DNA from: JAWLFI01 sp964626595
GTDB taxonomy: Bacteria; Bacteroidota; Bacteroidia; Chitinophagales; Saprospiraceae
Direction of reading: 5' to 3'
Length of the DNA: 64,000 nucleotides
Assembly (NCBI GenBank): GCA_964626595.1
Contig: CAZVFU010000003.1
Coordinates: 10,536 to 74,535 of the forward strand
Each line of letters begins with the position of its first letter. Position 1 is the first letter of the stretch. This document shows, piece by piece, positions 9,372-17,768 of this stretch. The notes beneath the pieces were generated by a model. It saw nothing but the letters and a program-made list of their open reading frames with translations, did no database searches and had not been told where the DNA came from. A program made the position numbers and the translations under genes.

Positions 9372-9382
9372 ATAATTATTTT

Positions 9383-9396
9383 TAATCGTACGATTA
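9383..9396. promoter_or_regulatory. Perfect 14-bp palindrome in the leader of the LysM-CBS-PorP operon
   Basis: TAATCGTACGATTA is a perfect dyad with no spacer, 11 bases upstream of the LysM/RlpA-like start codon and downstream of the candidate -7 box at 9419-9426. A dimeric repressor bound here would block elongation or initiation. No regulator gene is adjacent. Confidence 0.4.
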
Positions 9397-9418
9397 TGTA
9401 TGTCCAGGTCCTAAAGAA

Positions 9419-9426
9419 CAAAGGTA
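9419..9426 (-). promoter_or_regulatory. Candidate -7 box (TACCTTTG) for the LysM-CBS-PorP operon
   Basis: On the minus strand TACCTTTG matches the Bacteroidota consensus TAnnTTTG exactly. It implies a leader of roughly 40 bases. No good -33 TTTG element was found at 19-21 bases upstream. Confidence 0.45.
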
Positions 9427-9576
9427 GTTATATTATTTTTTTCGACTAATTGTAAGATATTGTTTTGTAGGCTTTTTGAATGATAAAATAGGCTTAACCG
9501 TAAAATAATGAGTCGTTCCGTTAATTAAGCCTATGATTACCCGAACGCCTGTCATATTTATATTATTTTAGCTACT

Positions 9577-10332
9577 ATGAAAATCCTTTGTGTAATACCA
9601 GCCCGATTCGCTAGTGAACGATTTCCCGGGAAACCTTTGTTTCCAATTGCCGGTCGCTCTATGATTGAATGGGTTTATGATTCTGCTGTTGAGAGTCAGT
9701 CCTTTTCTGAAGTGATAGTCGCTACGGATGATAAGAGAATAGTGGACGAGGTTCAAGGTTTTGGCGGCAAGGCGCAAATGACATCAACACTTCACCCAAC
9801 GGGAACTGATCGACTTTTGGAAGTCATGGAATTGAACCCCGATTATGATGCTTACTTTAACCTTCAGGGGGATGAGCCACTTATGGATCCCCAGCTCCTT
9901 CGCGAAATGGTTCGAAAAATTGAGGTTTTACCTGAGGGAAGCATTCTTACACCCGTTCATTCGGCTAAAAAGGAAGACTTAAAAAATCCTAATATTGTAA
10001 AGGTCATTACCGATTTGAATGGGAAAGCCTGCTACTTTAGTCGAGCGCCAATTCCCTATCAGCGAGGTGAGCCGTCAACAGAAACGGTTTTGTTTAAGCA
10101 TATTGGATTATATGGCTTCACGCTTTCTGCTCTCCGCTCCATAAAAAAGATGTCGCCCCACCCAGTAGAGCAAATGGAGCGTTTGGAGCAGTTGCGCTGG
10201 TTGCTAAATGGACTGCCCATTTTTATTCACGAAACAAATTATCAGGCTATTGGAGTGGATACTCATGAACAAGCGATGGCCGTAGAGAAAATAATACAGA
10301 GCAAATCATCTATTCCAAATGATGAGCAGTGA
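9577..10332 (+). CDS. kdsB: 3-deoxy-manno-octulosonate cytidylyltransferase
   Basis: This is 251 residues, the usual KdsB length. It has the N-terminal nucleotide-binding motif PARFASERFPGKPL, ATDD, HPTGTDR and LQGDEP, then ISRAPIPYQR-type motif as YFSRAPIPYQRG. It activates Kdo as CMP-Kdo for lipopolysaccharide inner core synthesis, so the organism makes a Kdo-containing lipopolysaccharide. The 3' end overlaps the convergent cytidine deaminase gene by 23 bases. The upstream 205 bases separate it from a divergent operon. Confidence 0.95.
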   Translation: MKILCVIPARFASERFPGKPLFPIAGRSMIEWVYDSAVESQSFSEVIVATDDKRIVDEVQGFGGKAQMTSTLHPTGTDRLLEVMELNPDYDAYFNLQGDEPLMDPQLLREMVRKIEVLPEGSILTPVHSAKKEDLKNPNIVKVITDLNGKACYFSRAPIPYQRGEPSTETVLFKHIGLYGFTLSALRSIKKMSPHPVEQMERLEQLRWLLNGLPIFIHETNYQAIGVDTHEQAMAVEKIIQSKSSIPNDEQ

Positions 10333-10786
10333 AGGAAAACGGCAATAAATCAGAAGCATCGTTAAATACCCACACGACTTCATCGCTGTTCATTAATAAT
10401 AAGCGAATAGGGTCTTGCTGAGCGAATTGCACTTCGGAAATGACTTGTCGGCAAGCGCCACAAGGACTCGGGATCGTAGAGCCTGAAATAGCTGGGATAA
10501 AAATAGAAACGCTTTCCACAGAAATTGAGGGAAAATTACTTTTAGCTGAAAATAATGCGACACGCTCGGCACATAAGCCCGAAGGGTAAGCGGCATTTTC
10601 CTGATTATTACCTCCGATACGTTTTCCATTTGCCAATAAGACAGAAGCGCCAACAAAAAAATTTGAATAGGGTGCGTAGGCCTTTTCTGACATCATTCGA
10701 GCTTGATCTAAACTCTCTCGGTCCTGTTTCTTCAATTCCTCAAAGGAAACCTGCTGATATCGAATAGATATTTTTGATTCTTTCAA
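10310..10786 (-). CDS. cdd: Cytidine deaminase
   Basis: The 158-residue protein carries the homotetrameric cytidine deaminase zinc site: GLCAERVALF with the catalytic Glu, and SPCGACRQV with two cysteine ligands; VGASVL and NAAYPSG also fit the family. It converts cytidine and deoxycytidine to uridine and deoxyuridine. The gene lies 52 bases behind the CNT nucleoside transporter on the same strand and near uridine kinase, so this is a pyrimidine-salvage cluster. The C-terminus is encoded opposite the end of kdsB. Confidence 0.94.
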   Translation of the reverse strand: MKESKISIRYQQVSFEELKKQDRESLDQARMMSEKAYAPYSNFFVGASVLLANGKRIGGNNQENAAYPSGLCAERVALFSAKSNFPSISVESVSIFIPAISGSTIPSPCGACRQVISEVQFAQQDPIRLLLMNSDEVVWVFNDASDLLPFSFTAHHLE

Positions 10787-10838
10787 ATGTTCATGCTTAA
10801 TTTCGGGAGAAAGATAAGAAGAAATTAGCAGGATAAAG

Positions 10839-12188
10839 CTAGGCTCCCACTAATACCCCTGCAATAGTGGCGGTCATTAAATTTGCAAAAGTTCCGGCCA
10901 GTACGGCCATCATCCCAAAACGCGCAATATCTGACTTCCTGTTGGGCGCTAAGCCACCGATACCGCCTATCTGTATGGCAATGGAAGCAAAGTTCGCAAA
11001 ACCACATAAAGCAAAAGTCGCCATGGTTATTGTTTTTGGGCTCAGCGTGCTTTCCCCAACCAAATCAGCGAGTTGTAAATATGCGACAAATTCATTCAAA
11101 ACAATTTTAGTGCCGATTAGAGACCCCATGTTTACAGCATCTTCCCATGGCACTCCAATCAAGAAAGCTATTGGAGCAAAAACCCATCCCAGAATGGTTT
11201 CAATTTTCAAATCAGCTCCAGGTAATAGAGCATTCAGACCCGTTAATTCCCCAAAATGGTAAAGGAAAAAATTCCCCATGGCTAATAGAGCGATAAAAGC
11301 AAGTAACATGGCCCCTACATTTGCTGCTAATTTTAAGCCTAGTTTTGCCCCGCTGGCGGCCGCATCAATACCGTTGGCGTCAGGACGTTCGATGGTCATT
11401 TTTGCGCCGGATTGGGTTTCGGGAATTTGATCTTCAGGATACAGTATTTTGGCGATGACAAGAGCTGCTGGTGCTGCCATTAGGCTGGCTCCCAATAACT
11501 GTTCTGCAAACATGAGTCGCCCAACTTCCAGAGAAACATTATTAGCCAGAGAATAAGAGTTTCCCAACATTTGAACATAGGCAGCCATAACGCCTCCCGC
11601 AATAGTTGCCATCCCACCCGTCATAACGGCTAAGAGCTCTGAGGGAGTCATATTTTTTATGTAGGGCTTAATGACTAAAGGTCCCTCAGTTTGGCCAACA
11701 AAAATGTTGGAGATAACGGAGAGAGACTCCGCACCCGAGGTCCCCAGAACTTTTTGCATACCTTTCGCCATATACTTTACCACCCACTGGAGAATCCCGT
11801 AGTGGTATAAAATGGCAGTTACAGACGCAAAAAAGACAATGGTGGGCAACACCTGAAAAGCAAAGAAATTTCCTATACTTCCCTCCATTCCAGGGCTTTT
11901 TGCAAGGTCTCCAAAGATGAACTCTGCTCCTGCAGTGGTAAAATCAAGTACGACGACAAAAAAGGAAGAAATCCAACTGAAGAAAATCTTTGGCCAACCC
12001 AGGGGAGCCCAAAATGTGGCCATTTCAGCTCCTTTTAAAATAAAGATGGCTAAGATGAGCTGAATAAGCAATCCTTTCAGAACCATTGTCCATTTAATGT
12101 TCTTTCGATTTTTGCTCAATAAAAAGCAACACCCAATAAGAACGAACATGCCTAAAAGGCCGCGAGCAATATCTATTAAAAACTCCAT
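10839..12188 (-). CDS. Concentrative nucleoside transporter (CNT/NupC family)
   Basis: I take the ATG at 12188 (MEFLIDIARGLLG), giving 449 residues; the open frame runs further upstream to 12299 but those 37 residues are hydrophilic, unlike the family N-terminus, and would crowd the divergent udk promoter. Many hydrophobic helices are visible, with the CNT motifs VFVGQTEGPLVIKPY, GGMATIAGGVMAAY and GFANFASIAIQIGG. It imports nucleosides with sodium or protons. cdd follows on the same strand, and udk is divergent, so imported cytidine and uridine feed directly into salvage. Confidence 0.93.
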   Translation of the reverse strand: MEFLIDIARGLLGMFVLIGCCFLLSKNRKNIKWTMVLKGLLIQLILAIFILKGAEMATFWAPLGWPKIFFSWISSFFVVVLDFTTAGAEFIFGDLAKSPGMEGSIGNFFAFQVLPTIVFFASVTAILYHYGILQWVVKYMAKGMQKVLGTSGAESLSVISNIFVGQTEGPLVIKPYIKNMTPSELLAVMTGGMATIAGGVMAAYVQMLGNSYSLANNVSLEVGRLMFAEQLLGASLMAAPAALVIAKILYPEDQIPETQSGAKMTIERPDANGIDAAASGAKLGLKLAANVGAMLLAFIALLAMGNFFLYHFGELTGLNALLPGADLKIETILGWVFAPIAFLIGVPWEDAVNMGSLIGTKIVLNEFVAYLQLADLVGESTLSPKTITMATFALCGFANFASIAIQIGGIGGLAPNRKSDIARFGMMAVLAGTFANLMTATIAGVLVGA

Positions 12189-12261
12189 AAAAGGTTTCTT
12201 ATTCGGCCCTGAAGATAACGGAAAATCACAATTTTGGATAATTCGCTTGAATGCCGCTCCA

Positions 12262-12293
12262 TTGGAAATTATTTTTTTACTTTTAATTTCCAA
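12262..12293. promoter_or_regulatory. Inverted repeat in the divergent udk / nucleoside-transporter promoter region
   Basis: TTGGAAATTA (12262-12271) and its exact complement TAATTTCCAA (12284-12293) are separated by 12 bases. The centre lies between the two divergent start codons (12188 and 12305). As DNA it could be an operator controlling both arms of the salvage cluster; as RNA it would be a weak hairpin just before the udk start. Confidence 0.4.
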
Positions 12294-12304
12294 AAGCAAA
12301 AACT

Positions 12305-12925
12305 GTGAGTTCTTACATTATCGGTATTACGGGCGGAAGTGGTTCGGGGAAAACGTCCCTTATCCATTCTTTGAAGGAACATTTTGATAAGTCAGAGTTG
12401 TGCGTAGTCAGCCAGGACGACTATTATTATCCTCGGGATGAGCAAAGAAGAGATTCAAATGGAATTTGCAATTACGATTTACCTACCTCCGTAGATCTGA
12501 AAGCATTGGTTCAGGATGTCAATCTTTTAAAAGAGGGGGAGGAGGTCCGTAGAAAAGAGTATACTTTTAATAACCCCAATAAGGATCCGAAGATGCTTTG
12601 TTTTAAGCCAGCTCCGGTATTACTGATTGAGGGGCTTTTTATATTTGCAGAGGCGGAACTTTTTCGACAATTCGATCTATCTATCTTTGTGCATGCAAAG
12701 GAGAACCTCAAAGTCATTCGCAGGATTAAGCGCGATCAGCTGGAACGGAATTACCCCTTAGACGATGTGCTTTACCGCTACCAAAACCATGTACTGCCGG
12801 CTTTCGAAAAATTTATTGCGCCTTTCCGGGAGGAGGCGGATATTGTCATCAACAATAATAAAAACTTTAATGCGGGTTTAGAGGTCTTAAAAGCATTAAT
12901 TCATTCCCGAAACTTACTAAAATAG
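12305..12925 (+). CDS. udk: Uridine/cytidine kinase
   Basis: The 206-residue protein starts at GTG and has the P-loop GGSGSGKTS at residues 10-18, a QDDYYYP substrate loop, the CNYDLPTSVD segment (in place of NFDHPxAFD) and a RxxRRIKRDQLER-like lid. It phosphorylates uridine and cytidine. The sequence departs from classic Udk in the HPxA motif, where it has LPTS; this is seen in some related kinases of the family, so a slightly different nucleoside preference is possible. It is divergent from the transporter and cdd. Confidence 0.88.
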   Translation: MSSYIIGITGGSGSGKTSLIHSLKEHFDKSELCVVSQDDYYYPRDEQRRDSNGICNYDLPTSVDLKALVQDVNLLKEGEEVRRKEYTFNNPNKDPKMLCFKPAPVLLIEGLFIFAEAELFRQFDLSIFVHAKENLKVIRRIKRDQLERNYPLDDVLYRYQNHVLPAFEKFIAPFREEADIVINNNKNFNAGLEVLKALIHSRNLLK

Positions 12926-12997
12926 ACACTTATTCATTAAACTCGGCACTTTTCAAATTATTTCTTTAATTTAGCACGACAATCAAAACTTAACCTT

Positions 12998-13327
12998 ATG
13001 AAACTTTCAATGAGTGTTTTCCTCTCTTTTTTTCTGATTTTTATGGCTTGCTCAGATGACGATGATAATGACGTTGCAAATGTAGCCTGTGGGCAAAACT
13101 GGTTCAACACAGAACAAGTACAAAACGCCTTGACCGAGTTTACCAATGCCGCTAGCGCTTATGGCATGAATCAAACTGCTGAAAACTGTCAGGCATTTAA
13201 AGATGCAGGAAATGAATATGTTGATGTTCTCGAATCTTTTCGGACTTGTGCTGTTGATCAGGGAGGATTAGATGAGTGGCAACGGAATATTGATGAAACT
13301 AGGAATTCCATAGAAACCCTTTGTTAG
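12998..13327 (+). CDS. Small cysteine-containing lipoprotein of unknown function
   Basis: The 109-residue protein has a lipoprotein signal peptide (LIFMAC, Cys18) followed by an acidic SDDDDND tether, typical of lipoproteins displayed on the outer membrane. The mature part is helical with four further cysteines (VACGQ, ENCQAF, RTCAVD, ETLC-end), which suggests two disulfides in the periplasm or outside. I do not recognise a family. It lies behind udk by 72 bases and ends at a bidirectional hairpin shared with the convergent 88-residue gene. Confidence 0.7.
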   Translation: MKLSMSVFLSFFLIFMACSDDDDNDVANVACGQNWFNTEQVQNALTEFTNAASAYGMNQTAENCQAFKDAGNEYVDVLESFRTCAVDQGGLDEWQRNIDETRNSIETLC

Positions 13328-13360
13328 AATCTAGTATTCCTTTTAGAGAACCAATTTCCC

Positions 13361-13399
13361 AAAATGACTTTCCTCAAATGATTTGTGGAAAGTCATTTT
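13361..13399. terminator. Bidirectional intrinsic terminator
   Basis: AAAATGACTTTCC and its exact complement GGAAAGTCATTTT form a 13-bp stem with a 13-base loop. The stem has A-runs on the left and T-runs on the right, so it can end transcription in both directions. It lies between two convergent genes and overlaps the stop codon of the 88-residue gene. Confidence 0.75.
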
Positions 13400-13640
13400 C
13401 ATTTTCCGGGCCTGGGGATTTCTTAAGTTGCAGCTTTTGTTGAAAACTGGGCCACATCTCCTCTCCAAGTGGCACTAGTTTTTCTTCAATTGACGATTTG
13501 ACTTCCGCGTAGTCTGTATCAATTGGGACCTTCCACGAGAGTATGAAACTACCTTCTTCTAATTGAATTAGATATCGACTGTCCGTTTTGAAAATGGTGA
13601 TCTTAAAGCCTTTTTCGGAGAAAGTTTCGACTACTCTCAT
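13374..13640 (-). CDS. Small conserved-looking protein of unknown function
   Basis: The 88-residue soluble protein is rich in charged residues, without signal peptide or membrane segment. Its ATG overlaps the end of the DUF2520 gene by four bases, so translation is coupled and the ORF is very likely real. I see no motif that names a family. It is the last gene of the ccmE-ccmF-DUF2520 operon, and its stop lies inside the terminator hairpin. Confidence 0.65.
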   Translation of the reverse strand: MRVVETFSEKGFKITIFKTDSRYLIQLEEGSFILSWKVPIDTDYAEVKSSIEEKLVPLGEEMWPSFQQKLQLKKSPGPENENDFPQII

Positions 13641-14422
13641 ATTTCTAATTTTCTATTGATACTTTTCGATAAGAGAACATAGATTTGCTGTAATTCTGGC
13701 TTGTCACTTAGAAGTTCCATATGCTGCCGAATGGTTTGATTATCTTCTCGAATAGCAGGTCCTGTTTGAATATGTTCGGGGCGTTTTTGTTCTAGGTTTT
13801 TCACCATCGTTTGAATGAGAGGCAGAAGGTGGTCGAATTCCAGCTCGTTCTGAGTCAAAAGTCGATCAGCGAGGTGGAAAAGGTGAGTAGGGAAGTTATT
13901 AACTAAAACAGCGGAAAGATGTAATATCTTTTTCTGCTCGTCACTGATTGTGAATACTTTATTCGAAACCTGGCCTGCTAAATAGCGAAGTTTTTCGGCT
14001 ACTTGCTCTGCTCCCGAAATATAGAATGGGGTGCTATCCCATACCACCTCCTGAGAATCTGAAAAGGTATTTAAGGGGTAAAACACGCCGGGAAATAAAA
14101 TATCTTCTGAAAAAACATCTAGAGTGTGTATACCTGAAGTATGTGCTACAATCTTTTGTCTTTTAATTCTATCCGGAAGGGCACTTGCCAGCTCATTGAC
14201 AGCGTCATCAGTGACTGAGATGAGATATATGTCGCTATCGTGAGGAATTTGATTGATATCCTGATAGATGTTTGTAGATGGCAAGCCCGGGATCTTTTCA
14301 ACGATAGGAGAGCGATTGAAGGCGGCGGGCACTGGGATTCTCAGGCGGTGAAAAACTTTTGCTAATTGTTTCCCAACTCTTCCAAGGCCCAGAATGCATA
14401 TTTTTAAACTCTGCTTTTCCAT
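13637..14422 (-). CDS. Rossmann-like / DUF2520 oxidoreductase-like protein
   Basis: I choose the ATG at 14422 (MEKQSLKICILGLG), 261 residues; the frame is open for 18 more residues inside ccmF. The N-terminus has a dinucleotide-binding GLGRVGKQLA motif; VTDDAVNELA and AHTSGIHTLDVF follow; the C-terminal helical half is the DUF2520 domain. Its fold is that of NADP-dependent pyrroline-carboxylate or ketopantoate reductases, but the substrate is unknown. The start overlaps the end of ccmF by 19 bases, and the stop overlaps the next gene by four, so it is translated with both. Confidence 0.85.
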   Translation of the reverse strand: MEKQSLKICILGLGRVGKQLAKVFHRLRIPVPAAFNRSPIVEKIPGLPSTNIYQDINQIPHDSDIYLISVTDDAVNELASALPDRIKRQKIVAHTSGIHTLDVFSEDILFPGVFYPLNTFSDSQEVVWDSTPFYISGAEQVAEKLRYLAGQVSNKVFTISDEQKKILHLSAVLVNNFPTHLFHLADRLLTQNELEFDHLLPLIQTMVKNLEQKRPEHIQTGPAIREDNQTIRQHMELLSDKPELQQIYVLLSKSINRKLEI

Positions 14423-17229
14423 CGTACAATCATACTGGCAAAAAATCCGAGGAGCATCAAACAGCTTCCCAACCAAAATAAGTTAATGCCCGGAAATTTG
14501 ATCGTTGATAAAACGATGTAATCTGAACGGGGCACATTCTCGGCGAGTTTAATCGGCACCTCGGCTGGACTTTTCATTTCCTGAAGTGCAAATTGAAAAC
14601 TAAAAGATGATTTTTCTGGATTCACTTTGGTTAATCGCGCTTCAAGCTGAGAAGCCGAATCAATATCTGCCGTATAAAAAACTTCATTTTCTCGGATGAA
14701 GAAAACAGGCTCAAGATTGAATTCCCGGTTATTTTGAGTCTCCCAAATTTTAAATTTTGCACCAATGGCTAAATCGTCAGCTTCTCCCTCATAGTTCGCG
14801 TTAGTTGGAGGTTGTTGAACCTCGACAAATTGCATTGTAAACCCTTCCCAGCGAGTCGAATCTCCGACTTTTAATTCCACAGAAGTATTCTTTTCTGCCA
14901 TAGCCTGATCAAATACCACATCTGCAAAAGATTCGGGTAACTTGATTTTGATACGAGTATTGGGGAAATAGGCACTAAATTGGAATAATGCATTATCACG
15001 GACCAAAAGGAATGGAGTTTTTGTCTCCGGTCTTGTAAATTCATCAGACCAACTGGTTATTTTCAAACCAACGGTCAAGTCTCCTTCCTGGTATTTGTAT
15101 TCTTTATGGTCGGGAGTGCGAGTGTCAAATTCAGCAATTAAAAAATGGTTTCCGATTTGAACAGTATCTCCTAAAGTCAGATTGGTAAGCACATAATCCA
15201 AACTATCCTCTATTTTTCGGGCCTCCTCAAAATTCATTTCTTGTGGGGGAAGTCCACTTAAATGGGTAAAAATGTCGTAGTTCCATCGCCTTCGGGTATC
15301 CGGGTTATAGGCCTCTACTTTCGTAAAATCAGAATTGTAAATAATATTGGGTCGTAGAGTAAAAGTGTCCTGAACAGAATTGGAATCCAGGGATGCAAAA
15401 TGTATGTCATAGGTCCTATACGTTCCATCCATGGAGTCATCTTCATAGGTGGCCTCATATCCATTCATGATCATAGGAGATCCCTTTAAAAGAATTATAT
15501 TTTTTTGAAGCGTTTCTTCGTCTAGTCCCAGCAGGCCGCGCTGAGCAAACATATTCGTTGAAATAATTTCTTTATTTAAGCCACTGGCTAAAATGCCAAT
15601 GATCATGATTCCAAACCCTGCATGAGAGAACCAGCTCGCTAAAGTTTTGGGATTGCGGCGAATCGTAAATATCAAATGATCGGTATTAGTCAATATGGCA
15701 AAAAATGCTGAAAATAACAAGACTTGATATTGCCATGCAGTAGCCTGCAACCACTGGAGAAAACCGAAGGTTAAAAGCAAAGAAATAGCAGCTGAAATCA
15801 AAAGATGTTTGAATAGTTTTTTTCGATACAACTTCATGTTTCGCTCTCTGTAGCGGGTCCACTGACCCACACCACTGAGCAGGCCGATGAGAAGTGCAAT
15901 CCACAATTGATTTTTATTGTAATGATCTACCGGATCATTGATGACAAGGGGCTCATGCAGAGGATCAAAATACGATGCAATGGCGTTGATGACAGGAAGG
16001 GAAGTAAAATATGTGATCAAGATCGCTGAAATTCCCAGGACCATGGTTCCTGTGAACATCCAAAATTCCCGGCTCTGGAGCCGCTCCTCTTTATTCGGGG
16101 TAGGGATTTTCCGGTAATGATAGATATAGGTTGCAAAGGCCAGGATAGGGAAAAATGCCAGAAAGACGAATAACTGTCTTTCCAGGCCACTTTCGACAAA
16201 AGCATGAACTGACGTTTCCTCTAAAATTCCGGAACGCACCAAAAAGGTAGAATAAACAACCAGGAAGAAGGTCAAAATATAGAATACAAAAGTCGCTTTC
16301 AGAGAGTGGCCTGTGGACCTCGCAACTAAATGTGAATGGATACCCGCAACGAGCATGATCCAGGGAACCAGGGACATATTTTCAACGGGATCCCATGCCC
16401 AGTAGCCACCAAAAGTCAAGGCTTCATATGCCCATGCTCCACCCATCAAAATTCCCAATCCAAGGATTCCGGCAGAAAAAGCGGCCCAAGGAAGAGCGGG
16501 GGCGAGCCACTTTTTATAATCGTGTTCCCAAAGGCCACCTAAGGCAAAGGCAAATGGAATGGTGGTGCTGGCAAATCCGAGAAATAATGTGGGCGGGTGA
16601 ATGGTCATCCAGTAGTTTTGCAGAAGTGCATTTAATCCCCGGCCCTCAATCAAACTCAGGTAATCTGCATTCGCAAAAATGGGAGCATCTACACTGTCAC
16701 GCAATAAAACAAAGGGATTGATGCCTATTTTGAAGGCATCAGGCCCGAATCCCATGTAAAGGCCTAAAAGCATACTACTTATAAAAACCTGAACCAAACA
16801 TATTACAGAAAGCACGTTGGCTTCAAATTTTCCTCGGTTTACCCAAAAGATACCACCGAGAATCACATGCCAAAAAGACCATAGCAAAAAGCTACCTTCC
16901 TGTCCTTCCCAGAAGGCAGAAAAGATATATTTAAAGGGCAAACTGTCGGAGGTATGATCGTAGACATAGGCATACTCGTAGTGTCTTGCAATCAATAAAT
17001 AAAATAAAAGGCCAATGACGGCAAATACACTAACTCCGTGCAATCCAAAGGAAACACGCCCAAGATTTTTCCAATTTTGAGCGGGTTCTCCTGCTTTTTG
17101 CTTACGTATTGCAGAGAAATAGGAGATGAACCCAATAATAGCAAATACGAAAGATGTAATAAGCGCAAGAGTACCTAACTGACCGTAGATGAGATGCTCG
17201 CCCTCATAAGCAATTGTACCCAAAATCAT
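14404..17229 (-). CDS. ccmF: Cytochrome c heme lyase subunit CcmF/CcsA-type
   Basis: This 941-residue polytopic membrane protein has the tryptophan-rich heme-handling motif of CcmF as GGYWAWDPVENMSLVPW. Some 15 hydrophobic segments are visible, split by a long periplasmic part in the C-terminal half (about residues 560-900), and the last residues form a final helix. CcmF joins heme delivered by CcmE to CxxCH motifs of apocytochrome c in the periplasm. The length exceeds the roughly 650 residues of proteobacterial CcmF because of the periplasmic insert. Its start overlaps the ccmE stop by four bases (ATGA). No ccmH, ccmA, ccmB or ccmC is seen nearby. Confidence 0.92.
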   Translation of the reverse strand: MILGTIAYEGEHLIYGQLGTLALITSFVFAIIGFISYFSAIRKQKAGEPAQNWKNLGRVSFGLHGVSVFAVIGLLFYLLIARHYEYAYVYDHTSDSLPFKYIFSAFWEGQEGSFLLWSFWHVILGGIFWVNRGKFEANVLSVICLVQVFISSMLLGLYMGFGPDAFKIGINPFVLLRDSVDAPIFANADYLSLIEGRGLNALLQNYWMTIHPPTLFLGFASTTIPFAFALGGLWEHDYKKWLAPALPWAAFSAGILGLGILMGGAWAYEALTFGGYWAWDPVENMSLVPWIMLVAGIHSHLVARSTGHSLKATFVFYILTFFLVVYSTFLVRSGILEETSVHAFVESGLERQLFVFLAFFPILAFATYIYHYRKIPTPNKEERLQSREFWMFTGTMVLGISAILITYFTSLPVINAIASYFDPLHEPLVINDPVDHYNKNQLWIALLIGLLSGVGQWTRYRERNMKLYRKKLFKHLLISAAISLLLTFGFLQWLQATAWQYQVLLFSAFFAILTNTDHLIFTIRRNPKTLASWFSHAGFGIMIIGILASGLNKEIISTNMFAQRGLLGLDEETLQKNIILLKGSPMIMNGYEATYEDDSMDGTYRTYDIHFASLDSNSVQDTFTLRPNIIYNSDFTKVEAYNPDTRRRWNYDIFTHLSGLPPQEMNFEEARKIEDSLDYVLTNLTLGDTVQIGNHFLIAEFDTRTPDHKEYKYQEGDLTVGLKITSWSDEFTRPETKTPFLLVRDNALFQFSAYFPNTRIKIKLPESFADVVFDQAMAEKNTSVELKVGDSTRWEGFTMQFVEVQQPPTNANYEGEADDLAIGAKFKIWETQNNREFNLEPVFFIRENEVFYTADIDSASQLEARLTKVNPEKSSFSFQFALQEMKSPAEVPIKLAENVPRSDYIVLSTIKFPGINLFWLGSCLMLLGFFASMIVRWKSRV

Positions 17230-17627
17230 TCCCCGGCAGCTTCTGAGCGAATGTAGATCTCCTCGTCATTGTATTTGGAAGGACACTTCATGAGCATATC
17301 AGAAGCGATGAAAGTATCGTCTTTCATTTTCCCTGTCATGACCAATTGCTCTGATAGCTCGAAATCCTGAGGTTTGGCTTGCAGAAGAATGACTTTCTCT
17401 TCACGGCCCTCATTGTCTTTCATGAAGAAGGTGAATTTATTGGGATCTTTTACCGGATCGTAAACCATATCCTTATCCTTACTCAGTTGCCCCACAACCT
17501 TAAGCCGTTCTCCCGAACGTTCAGCCTGAGCAAAAGTGCCATATGAACTCACATCACTTGAAGTAAAGATAATGACGCTCAGCGCACCTAAGATAAGAAT
17601 GATAGCAGCGATTAGTGTTTTATTCAT
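17226..17627 (-). CDS. ccmE: CcmE heme chaperone, CxxxY variant
   Basis: The 133-residue protein has one N-terminal membrane anchor (about residues 5-24) and a periplasmic OB-fold beta domain (VVGQLSKD, LVMTGKMKDDTFIASDMLMK). In standard CcmE heme binds covalently to the histidine of HxxxY; here the site is CPSKY, a cysteine four residues before the tyrosine. This cysteine form is known from the variant called System I*, in Desulfovibrio and some archaea. ccmF follows with an ATGA overlap. The start ATG is 21 bases after a candidate -7 box. Confidence 0.92.
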   Translation of the reverse strand: MNKTLIAAIILILGALSVIIFTSSDVSSYGTFAQAERSGERLKVVGQLSKDKDMVYDPVKDPNKFTFFMKDNEGREEKVILLQAKPQDFELSEQLVMTGKMKDDTFIASDMLMKCPSKYNDEEIYIRSEAAGE

Positions 17628-17647
17628 CGCGAAATCTATTTAGATTG

Positions 17648-17655
17648 CAAAAGTA
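17648..17655 (-). promoter_or_regulatory. Candidate -7 box (TACTTTTG) for the ccmE operon
   Basis: On the minus strand TACTTTTG matches TAnnTTTG exactly and lies about 20 bases before the ccmE start codon. A TTTG lies 14 bases upstream of it, shorter than the usual 19-21, so the -33 element is uncertain. Confidence 0.4.
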
Positions 17656-17731
17656 ATAATACAACATCACAAAGAAGGATTGAGTGCTTAAATAATAGAA
17701 AACTTTTGTCGAAATGACATAAGGATTACCC

Positions 17732-17763
17732 TTGCACATGCTATTTAAAATATGTTATTTTTG
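17732..17763 (+). promoter_or_regulatory. Candidate promoter of ftsE
   Basis: TTGC at 17732-17735 and TATTTTTG at 17756-17763, 20 bases apart, fit the -33 and -7 elements of Bacteroidota sigma-ABfr promoters. The -7 box ends only five bases before the ftsE ATG, so the transcript would be nearly leaderless. Confidence 0.55.
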
Positions 17764-17768
17764 CACAT

